Below are positions 1 to 8,545 of a stretch of 64,000 nucleotides of DNA, in pieces; the first letter of the stretch is position 1, and each line of letters opens with the position of its first letter. Source of the stretch: Devosia yakushimensis. Lineage in GTDB: Bacteria > Pseudomonadota > Alphaproteobacteria > Rhizobiales > Devosiaceae. A program made the translations under genes and the position numbers. Under the pieces are notes generated by a model. The model saw nothing but the letters and a program-made list of their open reading frames with translations, was not told the origin of the DNA and ran no database searches. The stretch covers positions 1,798,001 to 1,862,000 of the forward strand of contig NZ_BSNG01000001.1 of NCBI RefSeq assembly GCF_030159855.1. Reading direction: 5' to 3'.

Positions 1-237
1 TCGGTGTCGCCGGGCTGGCAGTTCGGGTTCTTCGGCGCATGGCTGGCGGATCCCAAGCTTGCCGAGTCGCCAGCCAATGTGGGGACATCGCGCTGGGGTG
101 GGATTTATGGGCATACCTGGTTCATCGATCCGACAGCCGGGCTCAGTGTGGTTTCGATGACCAATACGGGGCTCGAGGGTTGTGATCGCGCCTATCCGCT
201 GGAAGTGCGCGATGCGATTTATGCGGGGTTGCGGTGA
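1..237 (+). CDS. C-terminal fragment of a serine hydrolase (class C beta-lactamase-like)
   Basis: The reading frame is open from the first base of the window and ends in TGA at 235-237, so only the last ~78 residues are present. The segment WGGIYGHTWFIDPTAGL followed by a hydrophobic strand and TNTGLEG resembles the C-terminal active-site strand of class C beta-lactamase/esterase-type serine hydrolases, where the third catalytic element precedes an aspartate-containing turn. The nucleophile Ser-x-x-Lys and Tyr motifs would lie upstream of the window, so activity and substrate cannot be judged. Family assignment rests on this tail only. Confidence 0.6.
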   Translation, partial: SVSPGWQFGFFGAWLADPKLAESPANVGTSRWGGIYGHTWFIDPTAGLSVVSMTNTGLEGCDRAYPLEVRDAIYAGLR

Positions 238-292
238 GGGGCTTCGTGGTGAGCCGATAGTTTTGCACCCTCTCCACACCCTACCGCCGCCT

Positions 293-365
293 CCCTCGGG
301 CTTGACCCGAGGGTAATTCGCCGCTTGTGCCGGGTTGAGAAAGGCCCTCGGGTCAAGCCCGAGGG
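293..365. repeat. Double-hairpin palindromic repeat, copy 1
   Basis: Two inverted arms, 293-313 and 345-365, are reverse complements of each other, and each arm is itself a hairpin (CCCTCGGG, 5-nt loop, CCCGAGGG). The 31-nt spacer contains ATTCGCCGCTTGTGCCG. Copies 2 and 3 of the same element lie at 1539-1610 and 1710-1781. It sits between the serine hydrolase and xthA and occupies most of that gap. Confidence 0.9.
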
Positions 366-446
366 AAGCGATTGTGGGTGGAGGGCGCCGGGTGGTTGCG
401 CCCTGCTCCGGCGGACACTACCCTTGCGGTGAATGGAGACTGCCCG

Positions 447-1226
447 ATGCGTATTGCGACCTGGAATATCAATGGCATCAAGGCGCGGCTGGAAATCCTG
501 CTGACCTGGCTGGCGCAGGAAAAGCCGGACATCGTCTGCCTCCAGGAAATCAAGACGGTCGATGAGGGCTTTCCGCGGGCCGAAATCGAGGCGCTGGGCT
601 ATAATGTGGAAACGCATGGCCAGAAGAGCTGGAACGGCGTCGCCATCCTGTCGCTGCTGAAATTCGACGAGGTGACGCGGGGCCTGCCGGGCGACGATAG
701 CGACGAGCAGGCGCGGCTGATCGAGGGCGTGTTCTCGGTGGAAACCGGGGCGGTGCGGGTGTGCAATATTTACCTGCCCAATGGCAATCCGGTCGATAGC
801 GAGAAATTCCCCTATAAGCTGGCCTGGATGGACCGGCTGACCAAATTTGTGGAAGAGCGGCTGACGCTGGAAGAGCCCTTCGTGCTGCTGGGCGACTTCA
901 ACCTCATTCCGGCGCCGATCGATGCGCATGATCCGGCGGCCTGGTGGGGCGATGCGCTTTACCGGCCGGAGAGCCTTGAGCGGTTCCGTACGCTGAGCAA
1001 TCTGGGGCTGACCGATGCACTGCGCGCCACGACGGCCGAGCCGGCCTATACGTTCTGGGATTTCCAGGCGGGGGCGTGGCGGCGCAATGCGGGGATTCGA
1101 ATCGATCACCTGATGCTGTCGGCGCAAGCGGCCGACCGGCTGGATGGGGTGACGGTGCATAAGGACGTGCGCGGCTGGGACAAGCCGAGCGATCACGTGC
1201 CGGTCGAAGGACGGTTCAGTTTTTAG
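447..1226 (+). CDS. xthA: Exodeoxyribonuclease III (AP endonuclease)
   Basis: A 259-residue protein of the exonuclease III/AP endonuclease 1 family, which repairs abasic sites and degrades DNA from 3' ends. The family landmarks are in order: the N-terminal strand with Asn7 (TWNINGIKAR), Glu34 in LQEIKT (metal ligand), YLPNGNP, LGDFNLIP (catalytic Asp/Asn), the long DNA-contact stretch ending GIRIDH, and the terminal SDHVPVEG with the catalytic His. Length is normal for XthA. An upstream in-frame start at 372 exists, but the ATG at 447 has GGAG 8 nt before it and begins exactly where the fold should. A small conserved ORF follows 10 nt downstream. Confidence 0.95.
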   Translation: MRIATWNINGIKARLEILLTWLAQEKPDIVCLQEIKTVDEGFPRAEIEALGYNVETHGQKSWNGVAILSLLKFDEVTRGLPGDDSDEQARLIEGVFSVETGAVRVCNIYLPNGNPVDSEKFPYKLAWMDRLTKFVEERLTLEEPFVLLGDFNLIPAPIDAHDPAAWWGDALYRPESLERFRTLSNLGLTDALRATTAEPAYTFWDFQAGAWRRNAGIRIDHLMLSAQAADRLDGVTVHKDVRGWDKPSDHVPVEGRFSF

Positions 1227-1236
1227 GGAGGCAGCC

Positions 1237-1446
1237 ATGGCAGCGGCGACGATTGTCGGGATCAACCACGATTTCCGGACCAAGAAGTCTCACGTGCTGC
1301 TGGTGTGGGACGATGAGCCTGACAAGCGCCTGTCGCTGCCCGTGCCGTTTGGATGCAGCCTTGAGGACTTGCCGGGTGAAGCGGACAAGGCCGTGCGGGC
1401 GCTGTCGGCGGAGACCGCGGCGTTGGTGATCAAGTCGGTGGAGTGA
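1237..1446 (+). CDS. Small hypothetical protein (69 aa)
   Basis: A 69-residue acidic protein beginning ATIVGINHDFRTKKSHVLL, with no signal peptide or membrane segment. AGGGAGG lies 6-8 nt before the ATG and the gene starts 10 nt after xthA, so it is probably co-transcribed with the exonuclease. The composition (alternating hydrophobic strands, then a charged helix) looks like a compact folded domain. I do not recognise a family, and no function is assigned. Confidence 0.7.
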   Translation: MAAATIVGINHDFRTKKSHVLLVWDDEPDKRLSLPVPFGCSLEDLPGEADKAVRALSAETAALVIKSVE

Positions 1447-1471
1447 GCACTCTGCCGCATGCACGAAGAGT

Positions 1472-1862
1472 GGATTCCTGCCTACGCGAGGATGACACCG
1501 TGGGTGGGCGGATTTCGCGTCATAACCACAGTCGCCTTCCTCGGGCTTGACCCGAGGATCATTCGCCGCTTGTGCCGTGTTGAGGGTGGCCCTCGGGTCA
1601 AGCCCGAGGGAGGCGGCGGTGGGGAGGTGAGCCTTTAGCATGGATTCCGGCTTTCGCCGGAATGACGCTGTGGGTGGGGCGAACTTCACGTCATAACCAC
1701 AGTCGCCTTCCTCGGGCTTGACCCGAGGATCATTCGCCGCTTGTGCCGCGTTGAGAGTGGCCCTCGGGTCGAGCCCGAGGGAAGCGGCGGTGGGTTTGGT
1801 GAGTCTCCGCGGCACGTGCCGGAGTCCCGCGCGCAGAGGTTCCGGCCTGCGCCGGAATGACA
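1472..1862. repeat. ~170-bp tandem array of palindromic repeat units
   Basis: The 454-base gap 1447-1900 contains no gene but is almost entirely repeats. A composite unit starts at 1472, recurs at 1642 and begins a third time near 1840. Each unit has a short palindrome (GGATTCC...GGAATGAC followed by GTGGGTGG) and, in the first two, the stretch TCATAACCACAGTCGCCTT plus a double-hairpin element (1539-1610 and 1710-1781) homologous to the one at 293-365. The period is 170-171 bp. The short palindrome also occurs near 7196, 7441, 7518 and 21739. Confidence 0.9.
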
Positions 1863-1900
1863 TTGTGGGTGGAAAGGCGCCGCGTTGGCCGTTCAGCGTT

Positions 1901-2710
1901 TTAGAAGCCGGCGAATTGCGGCGCTATGCTGGTGGCGAGTTTGGTGGCTTCAGCTTGCTGGTCGGGCGAGGCGATGGAATTGGCCTGGTTGATCAGGTCG
2001 TTGATCCATGCGGCGTCAGCCGTGCCGACGCAGCGTTGCTGGGCCAGGTTGAGCCACATCAGGCCCTCGACGGGCTGGGCGGCAATGCCATCGACGCCGT
2101 TGAACAGCAGGCGGCCGAGCTGGGCCTGGGCCCCGCAATGGCCCTTGCGGGCGGCCAGCGAGAACCAACGGGCGCTTTGCAGCGGATTGACGCCGAGTTC
2201 GTCCTCGTTGAGATACAGCAGGCCCACGCGATATTGCGCATCGGCGTCGCCAAAATAGGTGGCGGCGTGCAGCAGCAGGGCGTGCGAGCGCTCCGCATCG
2301 GCGGGAATGCCGGCGTCGGGGAGGCCTTCGCGGTAATATTCGCCGACCTTGACGAAGGACTGCGCCACAATGTCGGATTCGACGCCCTTGGGGGCGGCAT
2401 CGGCGTGCTGATTGGCGATCTGGGCGAAATAGCCGAAAGCCTTGGCCGGGTCCTTGGCGACGCCTTCGCCATTTTCATACATGGTACCGAGCTGCCACAT
2501 GGCCATGGGCTGGCCGGCCTCGGCGGCATCCTCAAGGGCAGCGAGGAGATCGTCGCCGGACACGCCACCACCTGCCCCATCGAGCATATTGGCCATATCC
2601 AGCGCGGCATCGGCCGCGGTCTGCGCATACGCAGGCACGGTATGCATCGCCAAGGCGAGCGCCAGTGCCGTCGCAGCGGAGATCAGGGAGGTACCCCTAA
2701 TAGTCCGCAT
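1901..2710 (-). CDS. exoR: ExoR-like periplasmic Sel1-repeat protein
   Basis: A 269-residue protein with an N-terminal signal peptide (hydrophobic run ending in PAYAQ) followed by Sel1/TPR-like repeats, for example AMWQLGTMYENGEGVAKD and DADAQYRVGLLYLNEDELG. Length, export signal, repeat layout and the central EYYREGLPD...AATYFG block match rhizobial ExoR. That protein is the periplasmic repressor of the ChvG(ExoS)-ChvI two-component system controlling exopolysaccharide, motility and acid response. The kinase and regulator are not in the window. The longer frame upstream to 2974 is non-conserved. ATG 2713 and ATG 2710 are adjacent; AAGGAG ends 4 nt before the latter. Ortholog assignment is from pattern, not alignment. 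Confidence 0.7.
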   Translation of the reverse strand: MRTIRGTSLISAATALALALAMHTVPAYAQTAADAALDMANMLDGAGGGVSGDDLLAALEDAAEAGQPMAMWQLGTMYENGEGVAKDPAKAFGYFAQIANQHADAAPKGVESDIVAQSFVKVGEYYREGLPDAGIPADAERSHALLLHAATYFGDADAQYRVGLLYLNEDELGVNPLQSARWFSLAARKGHCGAQAQLGRLLFNGVDGIAAQPVEGLMWLNLAQQRCVGTADAAWINDLINQANSIASPDQQAEATKLATSIAPQFAGF

Positions 2711-2722
2711 CATACTCCTTTT

Positions 2723-2740
2723 GCCTGCCGGCGGGCAGGC
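2723..2740 (-). promoter_or_regulatory. Perfect hairpin abutting the exoR ribosome-binding site
   Basis: On the exoR mRNA, GCCTGCC-CGCC-GGCAGGC forms a 7-bp GC-rich stem with a 4-nt loop, ending 2 nt before AAAGGAG. Its position could affect ribosome access or mark a processing point. The pairing is read directly; a regulatory role is inferred. Confidence 0.4.
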
Positions 2741-3251
2741 GGGCGTTTCTTGCGCGGCCCGGATTTCCGGGCTCGTGGCGGGCGCGCCAGACATGCCGGC
2801 GGCGTCCCTTATTGGTTTCAGCCATTTTCTGCCACTTGAGGCGGCGTGGAAAGCAGGCGTTAATGTTTTGGTAAACCCAGTTTGTGACCGGATTCCAGCC
2901 GAACCGATCACAAGTCGGCGCTCGGCGGACCGGAAATCGGCAGAAACAGTCGCGGCCAGGTCAATCACGTCCAAAGTCTCACCCCTCCCCGGCTCAAATA
3001 TCGGCGCTTGCTGACCTTTTTGGCGTCAGGGCGCAAATAATCACTGGCCGGTTCCGGCACGGGAGGAGGAATGCATAGGCGGGCGCATCCACGCCATCGC
3101 CACAGACCATCCGCCCCCAGATGCCTATGTCGTCTCGTTTAGGGTGAGATTGTGGCGGGAAACATCGCGAAAGTGTTGACGGCGGTGTGCGACAAAGTGA
3201 ATCGCGGGCAATGTTGCTGAATCGTCACATTTTGACGCAGGCGCGGGCCTC
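2741..3251. other. Non-coding gap upstream of exoR
   Basis: About 510 bases between the exoR leader hairpin and the stop of the CorA-type gene. No open frame here has a convincing start, ribosome site or recognisable product. It presumably holds the exoR promoter and leader and the 3' end of the upstream transcript, but I see no clear promoter hexamers or tRNA-like folds. Confidence 0.5.
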
Positions 3252-4259
3252 TTAGAGCCAGTGGCGGCCGCGCATCCACCAGATGATGCCGATGGCAAAG
3301 GCCACGAGGCCCAGACAGACGATCCAGAAGGCGCTGTCGTGATCGGCAAAGGGAATGCCGGCGACATTCATGCCCAGGGCGCCGGTGATCAGGGTCAGCG
3401 GCATGAAGACCACGGTGACGGCGGCGAGCACGAGCATGATGCGGTTCATCTGCTCGGCGCGGTCGTCGATCATCTGTTCGTGGACGAGGACGGCGCGTTC
3501 GGAGAGGGCCTGCAGCTCATCGCCCATGCGGGCCGAGCGGGCGGAGGCTTCGCGCAGGCGCAGGCGATCCTTGGCGGTGAAGAAGGACAGGTCCTCGATT
3601 TCGAGCGTGTTGAGCACGTCGCGCTGCGGCCAGACCAGGCGGCGGAAATTGATCAGCGTGCGGCGGAGATGCTCGAGATTGTCCTGGGCCTTGGTGTGAT
3701 TCTTGAGAATCAGGGCTTCCTCGATCTCGTCGAGGCCATCGCCCAGCATTTCGATCAGCGGTTCGAGGCGGTCGGCGGCGCGCAGGCCCAGGCGCGCCAC
3801 CAGATCGGCGGGCGAAACGGGGGCGTGGTGGGATTGCTCCCAACGCGGCAGGCCGAGGAAATCGAGAATGTTGAGTTCGGTCGCGATGATGACGCGGCCC
3901 TTCTCAATCCAGAGGGTGAGCAACTGGCGGCCGACATCGTCGGGGGCGGCGCCGGGGCGGGCAACGCGGAGCATGACCAGGGCCTTGTCCTCCATCACCG
4001 TGCAGCGGGCGCGGGTGGAGGGGGCGGTCAAGAGGTCGGCGTTGAAGGCGCCCAGCTCGTCGCGCAGCCAGACCTTGAATTCGGGCGATTTGGAATTGCC
4101 CACGATGAGCTTGAAGCCCCGCGCCGGAACCGAGGGCGCGGCGGCCGTCGGTTCGTGGCGCGTGACGCCGCCCTTGCCATCGAAGACCAGGAGCGCGCCA
4201 ATGCCCACCATGCCGTTGAACACGTGGCGGGCGGGCGGCTGGCGCGGAATGTCATCCAT
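3252..4259 (-). CDS. ZntB/CorA-family divalent metal transporter
   Basis: About 335 residues with the CorA superfamily plan: a long soluble N-terminal domain, a helical stalk rich in Glu/Arg (about 170-265), then two C-terminal membrane helices. The first helix ends in the signature GMN (TGALGMNVAGIPFADHDSAFW), followed by the second helix and a basic tail. The GMN loop followed by AGIP is typical of the ZntB branch, which moves Zn2+ (often proton coupled), rather than of CorA Mg2+ channels. Start chosen at ATG 4259; a TTG at 4274 abuts the valS stop and is possible. Located 15 nt after valS, so it may be co-transcribed with it. Confidence 0.85.
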   Translation of the reverse strand: MDDIPRQPPARHVFNGMVGIGALLVFDGKGGVTRHEPTAAAPSVPARGFKLIVGNSKSPEFKVWLRDELGAFNADLLTAPSTRARCTVMEDKALVMLRVARPGAAPDDVGRQLLTLWIEKGRVIIATELNILDFLGLPRWEQSHHAPVSPADLVARLGLRAADRLEPLIEMLGDGLDEIEEALILKNHTKAQDNLEHLRRTLINFRRLVWPQRDVLNTLEIEDLSFFTAKDRLRLREASARSARMGDELQALSERAVLVHEQMIDDRAEQMNRIMLVLAAVTVVFMPLTLITGALGMNVAGIPFADHDSAFWIVCLGLVAFAIGIIWWMRGRHWL

Positions 4260-4274
4260 GGCGGGTCTCGACAA

Positions 4275-7034
4275 TTAGCTCAGGCGCTTGAGGGCCTCGG
4301 CGATACGATCGCGCCGATCGATGGCAGCTTCGCGACGGGCCTTCTGTTCCTCGATGACTTCTTCGGGCGCCTTGGCGACAAATTGCTCGTTGCCGAGCTT
4401 CTTGTCGATCTGGGCGACTTCGCCGTCGAGCTTGCCGATCTCCTTTTCGAGACGCAGCTTTTCGGTGGGGATATCGATGAACTCGGCCAGCGGCAGGGCC
4501 CAGGTGGCTTCGCCGACGACGAATTGGGCGGAGCCGCCGGGCACATTGCCCTGGGGCGAGATTTCCTCAAGGCGGGCCAGGCGGGTGATCAGCGAGGTGC
4601 CGGCGACGAGGCGGGCGAGCGTGGTCTCCCCTGCCCCGACCACCACCATGGGCAGCTTGGCGCCGGCGGGCACGTTCATTTCGCTGCGGATGGAGCGGAC
4701 ATTGGTGATCACGTCAATCAGCCAGGTCAACTCGGCATCGGCTGCCGGGTCTTCGAGGCCGGTCAGGTCGGGCCACTCGGTCAGGATCAGCATGCTCTCG
4801 CGCGCCGGGCCGAACTTGCCGGTTTCCGCCCAGAGCTCTTCGGTGACGAAGGGCATGAAGGGGTGCAGGATCGTCAGGATCTGGTCGAGTGCCCAGGCGG
4901 CGGTGGCGCGGGTTTCGGCCTTGGCGGCTTCATCAGTGCCGTTGAAGACGGGCTTGGCAAATTCGACATACCAGTCGCAGAAGGTGCCCCAGACGAAGTC
5001 ATAGGCGGCGTTGGCGGCTTCGTTGAACTTGTAATCGACAATGCCCTGGGTGACGGCGGCAGCACCGCGCGCCGTGGCGCCGACGATCCAGCGATTGAGC
5101 GGGAGCTTGTTGGCCTTGGGGTCATAGCCCTCGACGCGGCGGCACTCGTTCATTTCGAGGAAGCGGGCGGCATTCCAGATTTTGGTGACGAAGTTGCGGT
5201 AGCCCTCGACGCGGTTGATGGCCAGACGGATATCGCGGCCCTGCGCAGCCATGGCGGCCAGGGTGAAGCGGGTGGCGTCGGCGCCATATTGGTCGATAAG
5301 CTCGAGCGGGTCGATGACATTACCCTTGGTCTTGCTCATCTTCTGGCCCTTTTCATCGCGGACCAGGGCGTGCATGTAGACCGTGTGGAACGGCTCTTCA
5401 TCCAAGAATTCAAGACCCATCATCATCATTCTGGCAACCCAGAAGAAAATGATGTCGAAGCCGGTGACCAGGACGCTGGTGGGATAGTAGCGCTTGAGCT
5501 CGGGCGTCTCATCGGGCCAGCCCAGGGTCGAGAAGGGCCAGAGGGCCGAGGAGAACCAGGTGTCGAGCACGTCATCGTCGCGCTTGAGCGGGGTTGGCTT
5601 GCCGTAATGGTCATCGGCCAAAGCCTGCGCCTCCGCCTCGTCATAGGCGACGAATGCCTCATTATCCGGGCCGTACCAGGCCGGAATCTGGTGGCCCCAC
5701 CAGAGCTGGCGGCTGATGCACCAGGGCTTGATGTTTTCGAGCCAAGCGAAATAGGTGTTTTCGTATTGCTGGGGCACGAATTTCATGCGGCCTTCACGCA
5801 CCGAGGCCATGGCCGGCTGGGCCAGCACATCGGCCTTGACCCACCATTGGTCGGTCAGGAAGGGCTCGATGACGACGAGTTTGGACTTCTCGTCATGCGG
5901 CACCATGATCTTCTTGTCTTCGATATGGTCGAGGCCGCGCGTGGGGTCTTCCTCAGCCAAAGCGGTCAGATCGGCAACGATGGCCTTGCGCGCGACGAAG
6001 CGATCCATGCCGCGATAGGTGGCCGGGATGAATTCGTCGGAGACGATTTCGCCACGCGTGGTGAAGACGTTGATCTGTTCGAGATTGTTGCGGACGCCGA
6101 CCTCGAAGTCGTTGAAATCATGCGCCGGGGTGACCTTGACTGCGCCGGTGCCCAAAGTGGGATCGGCATATTCGTCGGCAACCACCGGAATGCGACGGCC
6201 GACCAGCGGCAGGTCGATGAACTTGCCGACCAGCGAGGCGTAGCGCGGATCATCGGGGTGCACGGCGACGCCGCTGTCGCCCAGCATGGTTTCGGGGCGC
6301 GTGGTGGCGACGATGATGTAGTCGCGGGTTTCCCACTCGGTGGGCTTGCCCTCCTCGTCATGGGCGACGGGGAACTGATAGGTCACGCCATCGGCCAGCG
6401 GATAGCGCAGGTGCCACATATGGCCCTTGATCTCGATGTTCTCGACTTCGAGATCGGAAATGGCGGTTTCGAGACCCGGATGCCAATTGACCAGGCGCTT
6501 GGCGCGATAGATCAGGCCGCGCTTGTGCAGCTCGACAAAGACCTTGGTGACGGCGCGGACCATCTGATCGTCGGCGGCGCCATTGTCGCCCATGGTGAAG
6601 CGTTCGCGGCTAAAATCAGCCGAAGCGCCGAGACGCTTGAGCTGGTTCATGATGGCGCCGCCGCTCTCGCCTTTCCATTCCCAGACGCGCTCGACGAATT
6701 TCTCGCGGCCCATGGCGCGGCGGCCGGGCTGCTGGCGTTCCATGAGCTGGCGCTCGACGATCATCTGGGTGGCAATGCCGGCATGGTCCATGCCCGGCTG
6801 CCACAGCACGTCCTTCTTCAGCATGCGATTGAAGCGAACCAGAATGTCCTGGATCGTATTGTTGAGCGCGTGGCCGATATGGAGCGAGCCCGTGACGTTG
6901 GGCGGCGGGATGACGATGGTGAAGGGCTCGGCACCGGGCTTGGCCCCTGCCCCGGCCGCAAAAGCATTGGCCTCGAGCCAGTCGGCAGAAATGCGCGCCT
7001 CGACGGCGCCGGGCTCATAGGTCTTTTCAAGCAT
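4275..7034 (-). CDS. valS: Valyl-tRNA synthetase
   Basis: A 919-residue class I aminoacyl-tRNA synthetase that charges tRNA-Val. HIGH is at residues 52-55 in PPPNVTGSLHIGHALNN, and KMSKT at 565-569 closes the ATP site. Between them lies the editing (CP1) domain with TTRPETMLGDSGVAVHP. The anticodon-binding region and a C-terminal coiled coil (about 860-919, LRLEKEIGKLDGEVAQIDKK) complete the usual ValRS layout, and length is normal. It lies downstream of popZ, tolC and pcm on the same strand, an order widely conserved in alphaproteobacteria. Confidence 0.98.
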   Translation of the reverse strand: MLEKTYEPGAVEARISADWLEANAFAAGAGAKPGAEPFTIVIPPPNVTGSLHIGHALNNTIQDILVRFNRMLKKDVLWQPGMDHAGIATQMIVERQLMERQQPGRRAMGREKFVERVWEWKGESGGAIMNQLKRLGASADFSRERFTMGDNGAADDQMVRAVTKVFVELHKRGLIYRAKRLVNWHPGLETAISDLEVENIEIKGHMWHLRYPLADGVTYQFPVAHDEEGKPTEWETRDYIIVATTRPETMLGDSGVAVHPDDPRYASLVGKFIDLPLVGRRIPVVADEYADPTLGTGAVKVTPAHDFNDFEVGVRNNLEQINVFTTRGEIVSDEFIPATYRGMDRFVARKAIVADLTALAEEDPTRGLDHIEDKKIMVPHDEKSKLVVIEPFLTDQWWVKADVLAQPAMASVREGRMKFVPQQYENTYFAWLENIKPWCISRQLWWGHQIPAWYGPDNEAFVAYDEAEAQALADDHYGKPTPLKRDDDVLDTWFSSALWPFSTLGWPDETPELKRYYPTSVLVTGFDIIFFWVARMMMMGLEFLDEEPFHTVYMHALVRDEKGQKMSKTKGNVIDPLELIDQYGADATRFTLAAMAAQGRDIRLAINRVEGYRNFVTKIWNAARFLEMNECRRVEGYDPKANKLPLNRWIVGATARGAAAVTQGIVDYKFNEAANAAYDFVWGTFCDWYVEFAKPVFNGTDEAAKAETRATAAWALDQILTILHPFMPFVTEELWAETGKFGPARESMLILTEWPDLTGLEDPAADAELTWLIDVITNVRSIRSEMNVPAGAKLPMVVVGAGETTLARLVAGTSLITRLARLEEISPQGNVPGGSAQFVVGEATWALPLAEFIDIPTEKLRLEKEIGKLDGEVAQIDKKLGNEQFVAKAPEEVIEEQKARREAAIDRRDRIAEALKRLS

Positions 7035-7565
7035 CAGGTCACTCGCAACAGCAACGACCCGCCAACGGATACCGGGCGGGCCGAATATAGGGTTTGGCAG
7101 ACTTCAAGCAAAAGCGCGGTGCGGGGTCAACTGAAAGCGCATGAATGGCTGGGGTGCGTGGCTTTCGGTGGGCGGCGCTGGAGTGGATAGAGTGGATTCC
7201 CGCCTACGCGGGAATGACGTTGTGGGTGGAGGGTATTGTTGGCACTGCTGATGCAGTCGACACCCTCCCGATCAAGGGAGGGGGTATCCCGGCCATCGAA
7301 TTTGCGGAAGCATACCCCACACCCTGCTCGATCACGGACTTAGCAAGCTAAGTCCTATCTCGCTTCCCTCCCCACAAGGGGGAGGGTGAACCGACTGAGA
7401 CATCGAGCAGTGTCTGCCCTGGTGCAGTCATAAAACACTGTGTCATCCCGGCGAAGGCCGGGATCCATGCTGTGGACCACGCGACTGAGCCGGTGGTCGA
7501 GAGCAGATGCGGACATAGATTCCGGCCTTCGCCGGAATGACACCGTGGTTGGTGTGGGCGTTAGC
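7035..7565. repeat. Intergenic repeat cluster between popZ and valS
   Basis: This 531-base gap has no gene. It contains at least five palindromes: ATTCCCGC...GCGGGAATGAC near 7196-7217, CCCTCCC-GATCAA-GGGAGGG at 7263-7282, GGACTTAGC-AA-GCTAAGTCC at 7336-7355, CCCTCCCC-ACAA-GGGGGAGGG at 7366-7386, and two oppositely oriented copies of the GGATTCC/GGAATGAC palindrome near 7441-7475 and 7518-7541. The last type also occurs in the 1472-1862 array and at 21739. Despite the gap, popZ and valS are co-oriented. Confidence 0.8.
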
Positions 7566-8351
7566 TCAGTCGCCGCGGGAGATGCGGCCGATTTCTTTTT
7601 CGACCATGCGCTCGACAACGGCGGGCAGGTTTTCGTCCAGCCATTCCTTGAGCATGGGGCGCAGCATGTCGCGCATCAGGGATTCGATAGTGGCGCCCGA
7701 ATTGCCCAGGCCGATGCCGTTGAGGCGGGTGATCGAGCTGCGTACGGCGGCCTTGGTGGCCGGTTCGAGCAGTTCTTCGGCAATATCTCTGGTCAGGGTC
7801 GGATCGGGTAGCGGCGCGGCCTGGGCCACAGGCGGGCGCGGACGAAGCGGCTCGGGCTCGGGCTCAGGTTCCGGCTCAGGGACAAAGGGGGCGCGGGCCA
7901 GCGGCGGCGGATTGAAGGCGGGCAATTCGGGGACAGGTGGTTCCTCGGTCACGAATGCCACGTCGTCGGGCTCGACCAGCGGGTCGGCAGCAAGCGGGGT
8001 GACAGTGTCAGCCTCGGTGTCAGCCAGAATGTCATCGAAGCTCAGGCCGCCCTCGTCCTCTTCGGCGTCGTCCACGATCTGGGCCGACGAAAGAGCAAGC
8101 GGCTCGATATCGTCGAGCATGTCGCTGAGGTCGCGATCGAGCGGTTCGGGCGCAGGACGATCAAGCGAGCTTGACGTCGGACGATCAAGTGAACTTGACG
8201 TCGGACGCGCGGGGGCAGCCTGCATGGGCGGGGGCGCTGCCTGGATTGCAGGCCGCCGTGGCACCCCGGCGGCGTCATCATCGGCGATGATCTGCCGGAT
8301 GGACGACAGAATCTCGTCCATGGAAGGTTCTTTGGCTGCCGGCTTGTTCAT
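7566..8351 (-). CDS. popZ: PopZ-like polar organizing protein (DUF2497)
   Basis: 261 residues with the tripartite PopZ layout: an N-terminal helix (EPSMDEILSSIRQIIADDD, about 8-26) that recruits client proteins, a long acidic Pro/Glu-rich disordered centre with a PE-dipeptide run, and a C-terminal helical oligomerisation region (about 195-258, ESLMRDMLRPMLKEWLDENL). In Caulobacter PopZ forms the polar matrix that anchors ParB and cell-cycle kinases. Placement between tolC and valS is the usual alphaproteobacterial context. An exact-phase 24-bp tandem duplication at 8157-8204 encodes two copies of RPTSSSLD in the linker. Confidence 0.88.
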   Translation of the reverse strand: MNKPAAKEPSMDEILSSIRQIIADDDAAGVPRRPAIQAAPPPMQAAPARPTSSSLDRPTSSSLDRPAPEPLDRDLSDMLDDIEPLALSSAQIVDDAEEDEGGLSFDDILADTEADTVTPLAADPLVEPDDVAFVTEEPPVPELPAFNPPPLARAPFVPEPEPEPEPEPLRPRPPVAQAAPLPDPTLTRDIAEELLEPATKAAVRSSITRLNGIGLGNSGATIESLMRDMLRPMLKEWLDENLPAVVERMVEKEIGRISRGD

Positions 8352-8495
8352 CAGTGCCTCTTACTCATGCGCTTGAACCAAATCGGGGACTCTCCGCCGA
8401 AGTCGCCTGCCCGATTCGTTGCCATCACCTTAACGCCAGCCCGCGCAATAAGGAATCGGGGTACCGGGCCGATTTGCGGTCTTCCACTAAAAGTT

Positions 8496-8518
8496 GTGGC
8501 CGGGCATTGCCCGGCCAC
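8496..8518 (-). terminator. Hairpin terminator after tolC
   Basis: GTGGCCGGGC-aat-GCCCGGCCAC is a perfect 10-bp stem with a 3-nt loop, 28 nt downstream of the tolC stop on the minus strand. It is followed by AACTTTT, a modest U-rich tail. Probable intrinsic terminator or 3' stabiliser between tolC and popZ. Confidence 0.6.
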
Positions 8519-8545
8519 CAAATAGGCTCCACGCTGACGAAAGAA

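Noticed and set aside
293..1862. Possible CRISPR array
   Set aside because: The repeats are long palindromes at 170-bp period with similar, not unique, spacers, and no cas genes are present.
3261..7190. A 1309-codon open frame on the plus strand opposite the CorA-type and valS genes
   Set aside because: It is antisense to two certain genes, has a low-complexity Gly/Asp/His composition typical of antisense frames in GC-rich DNA, and shows no domain.
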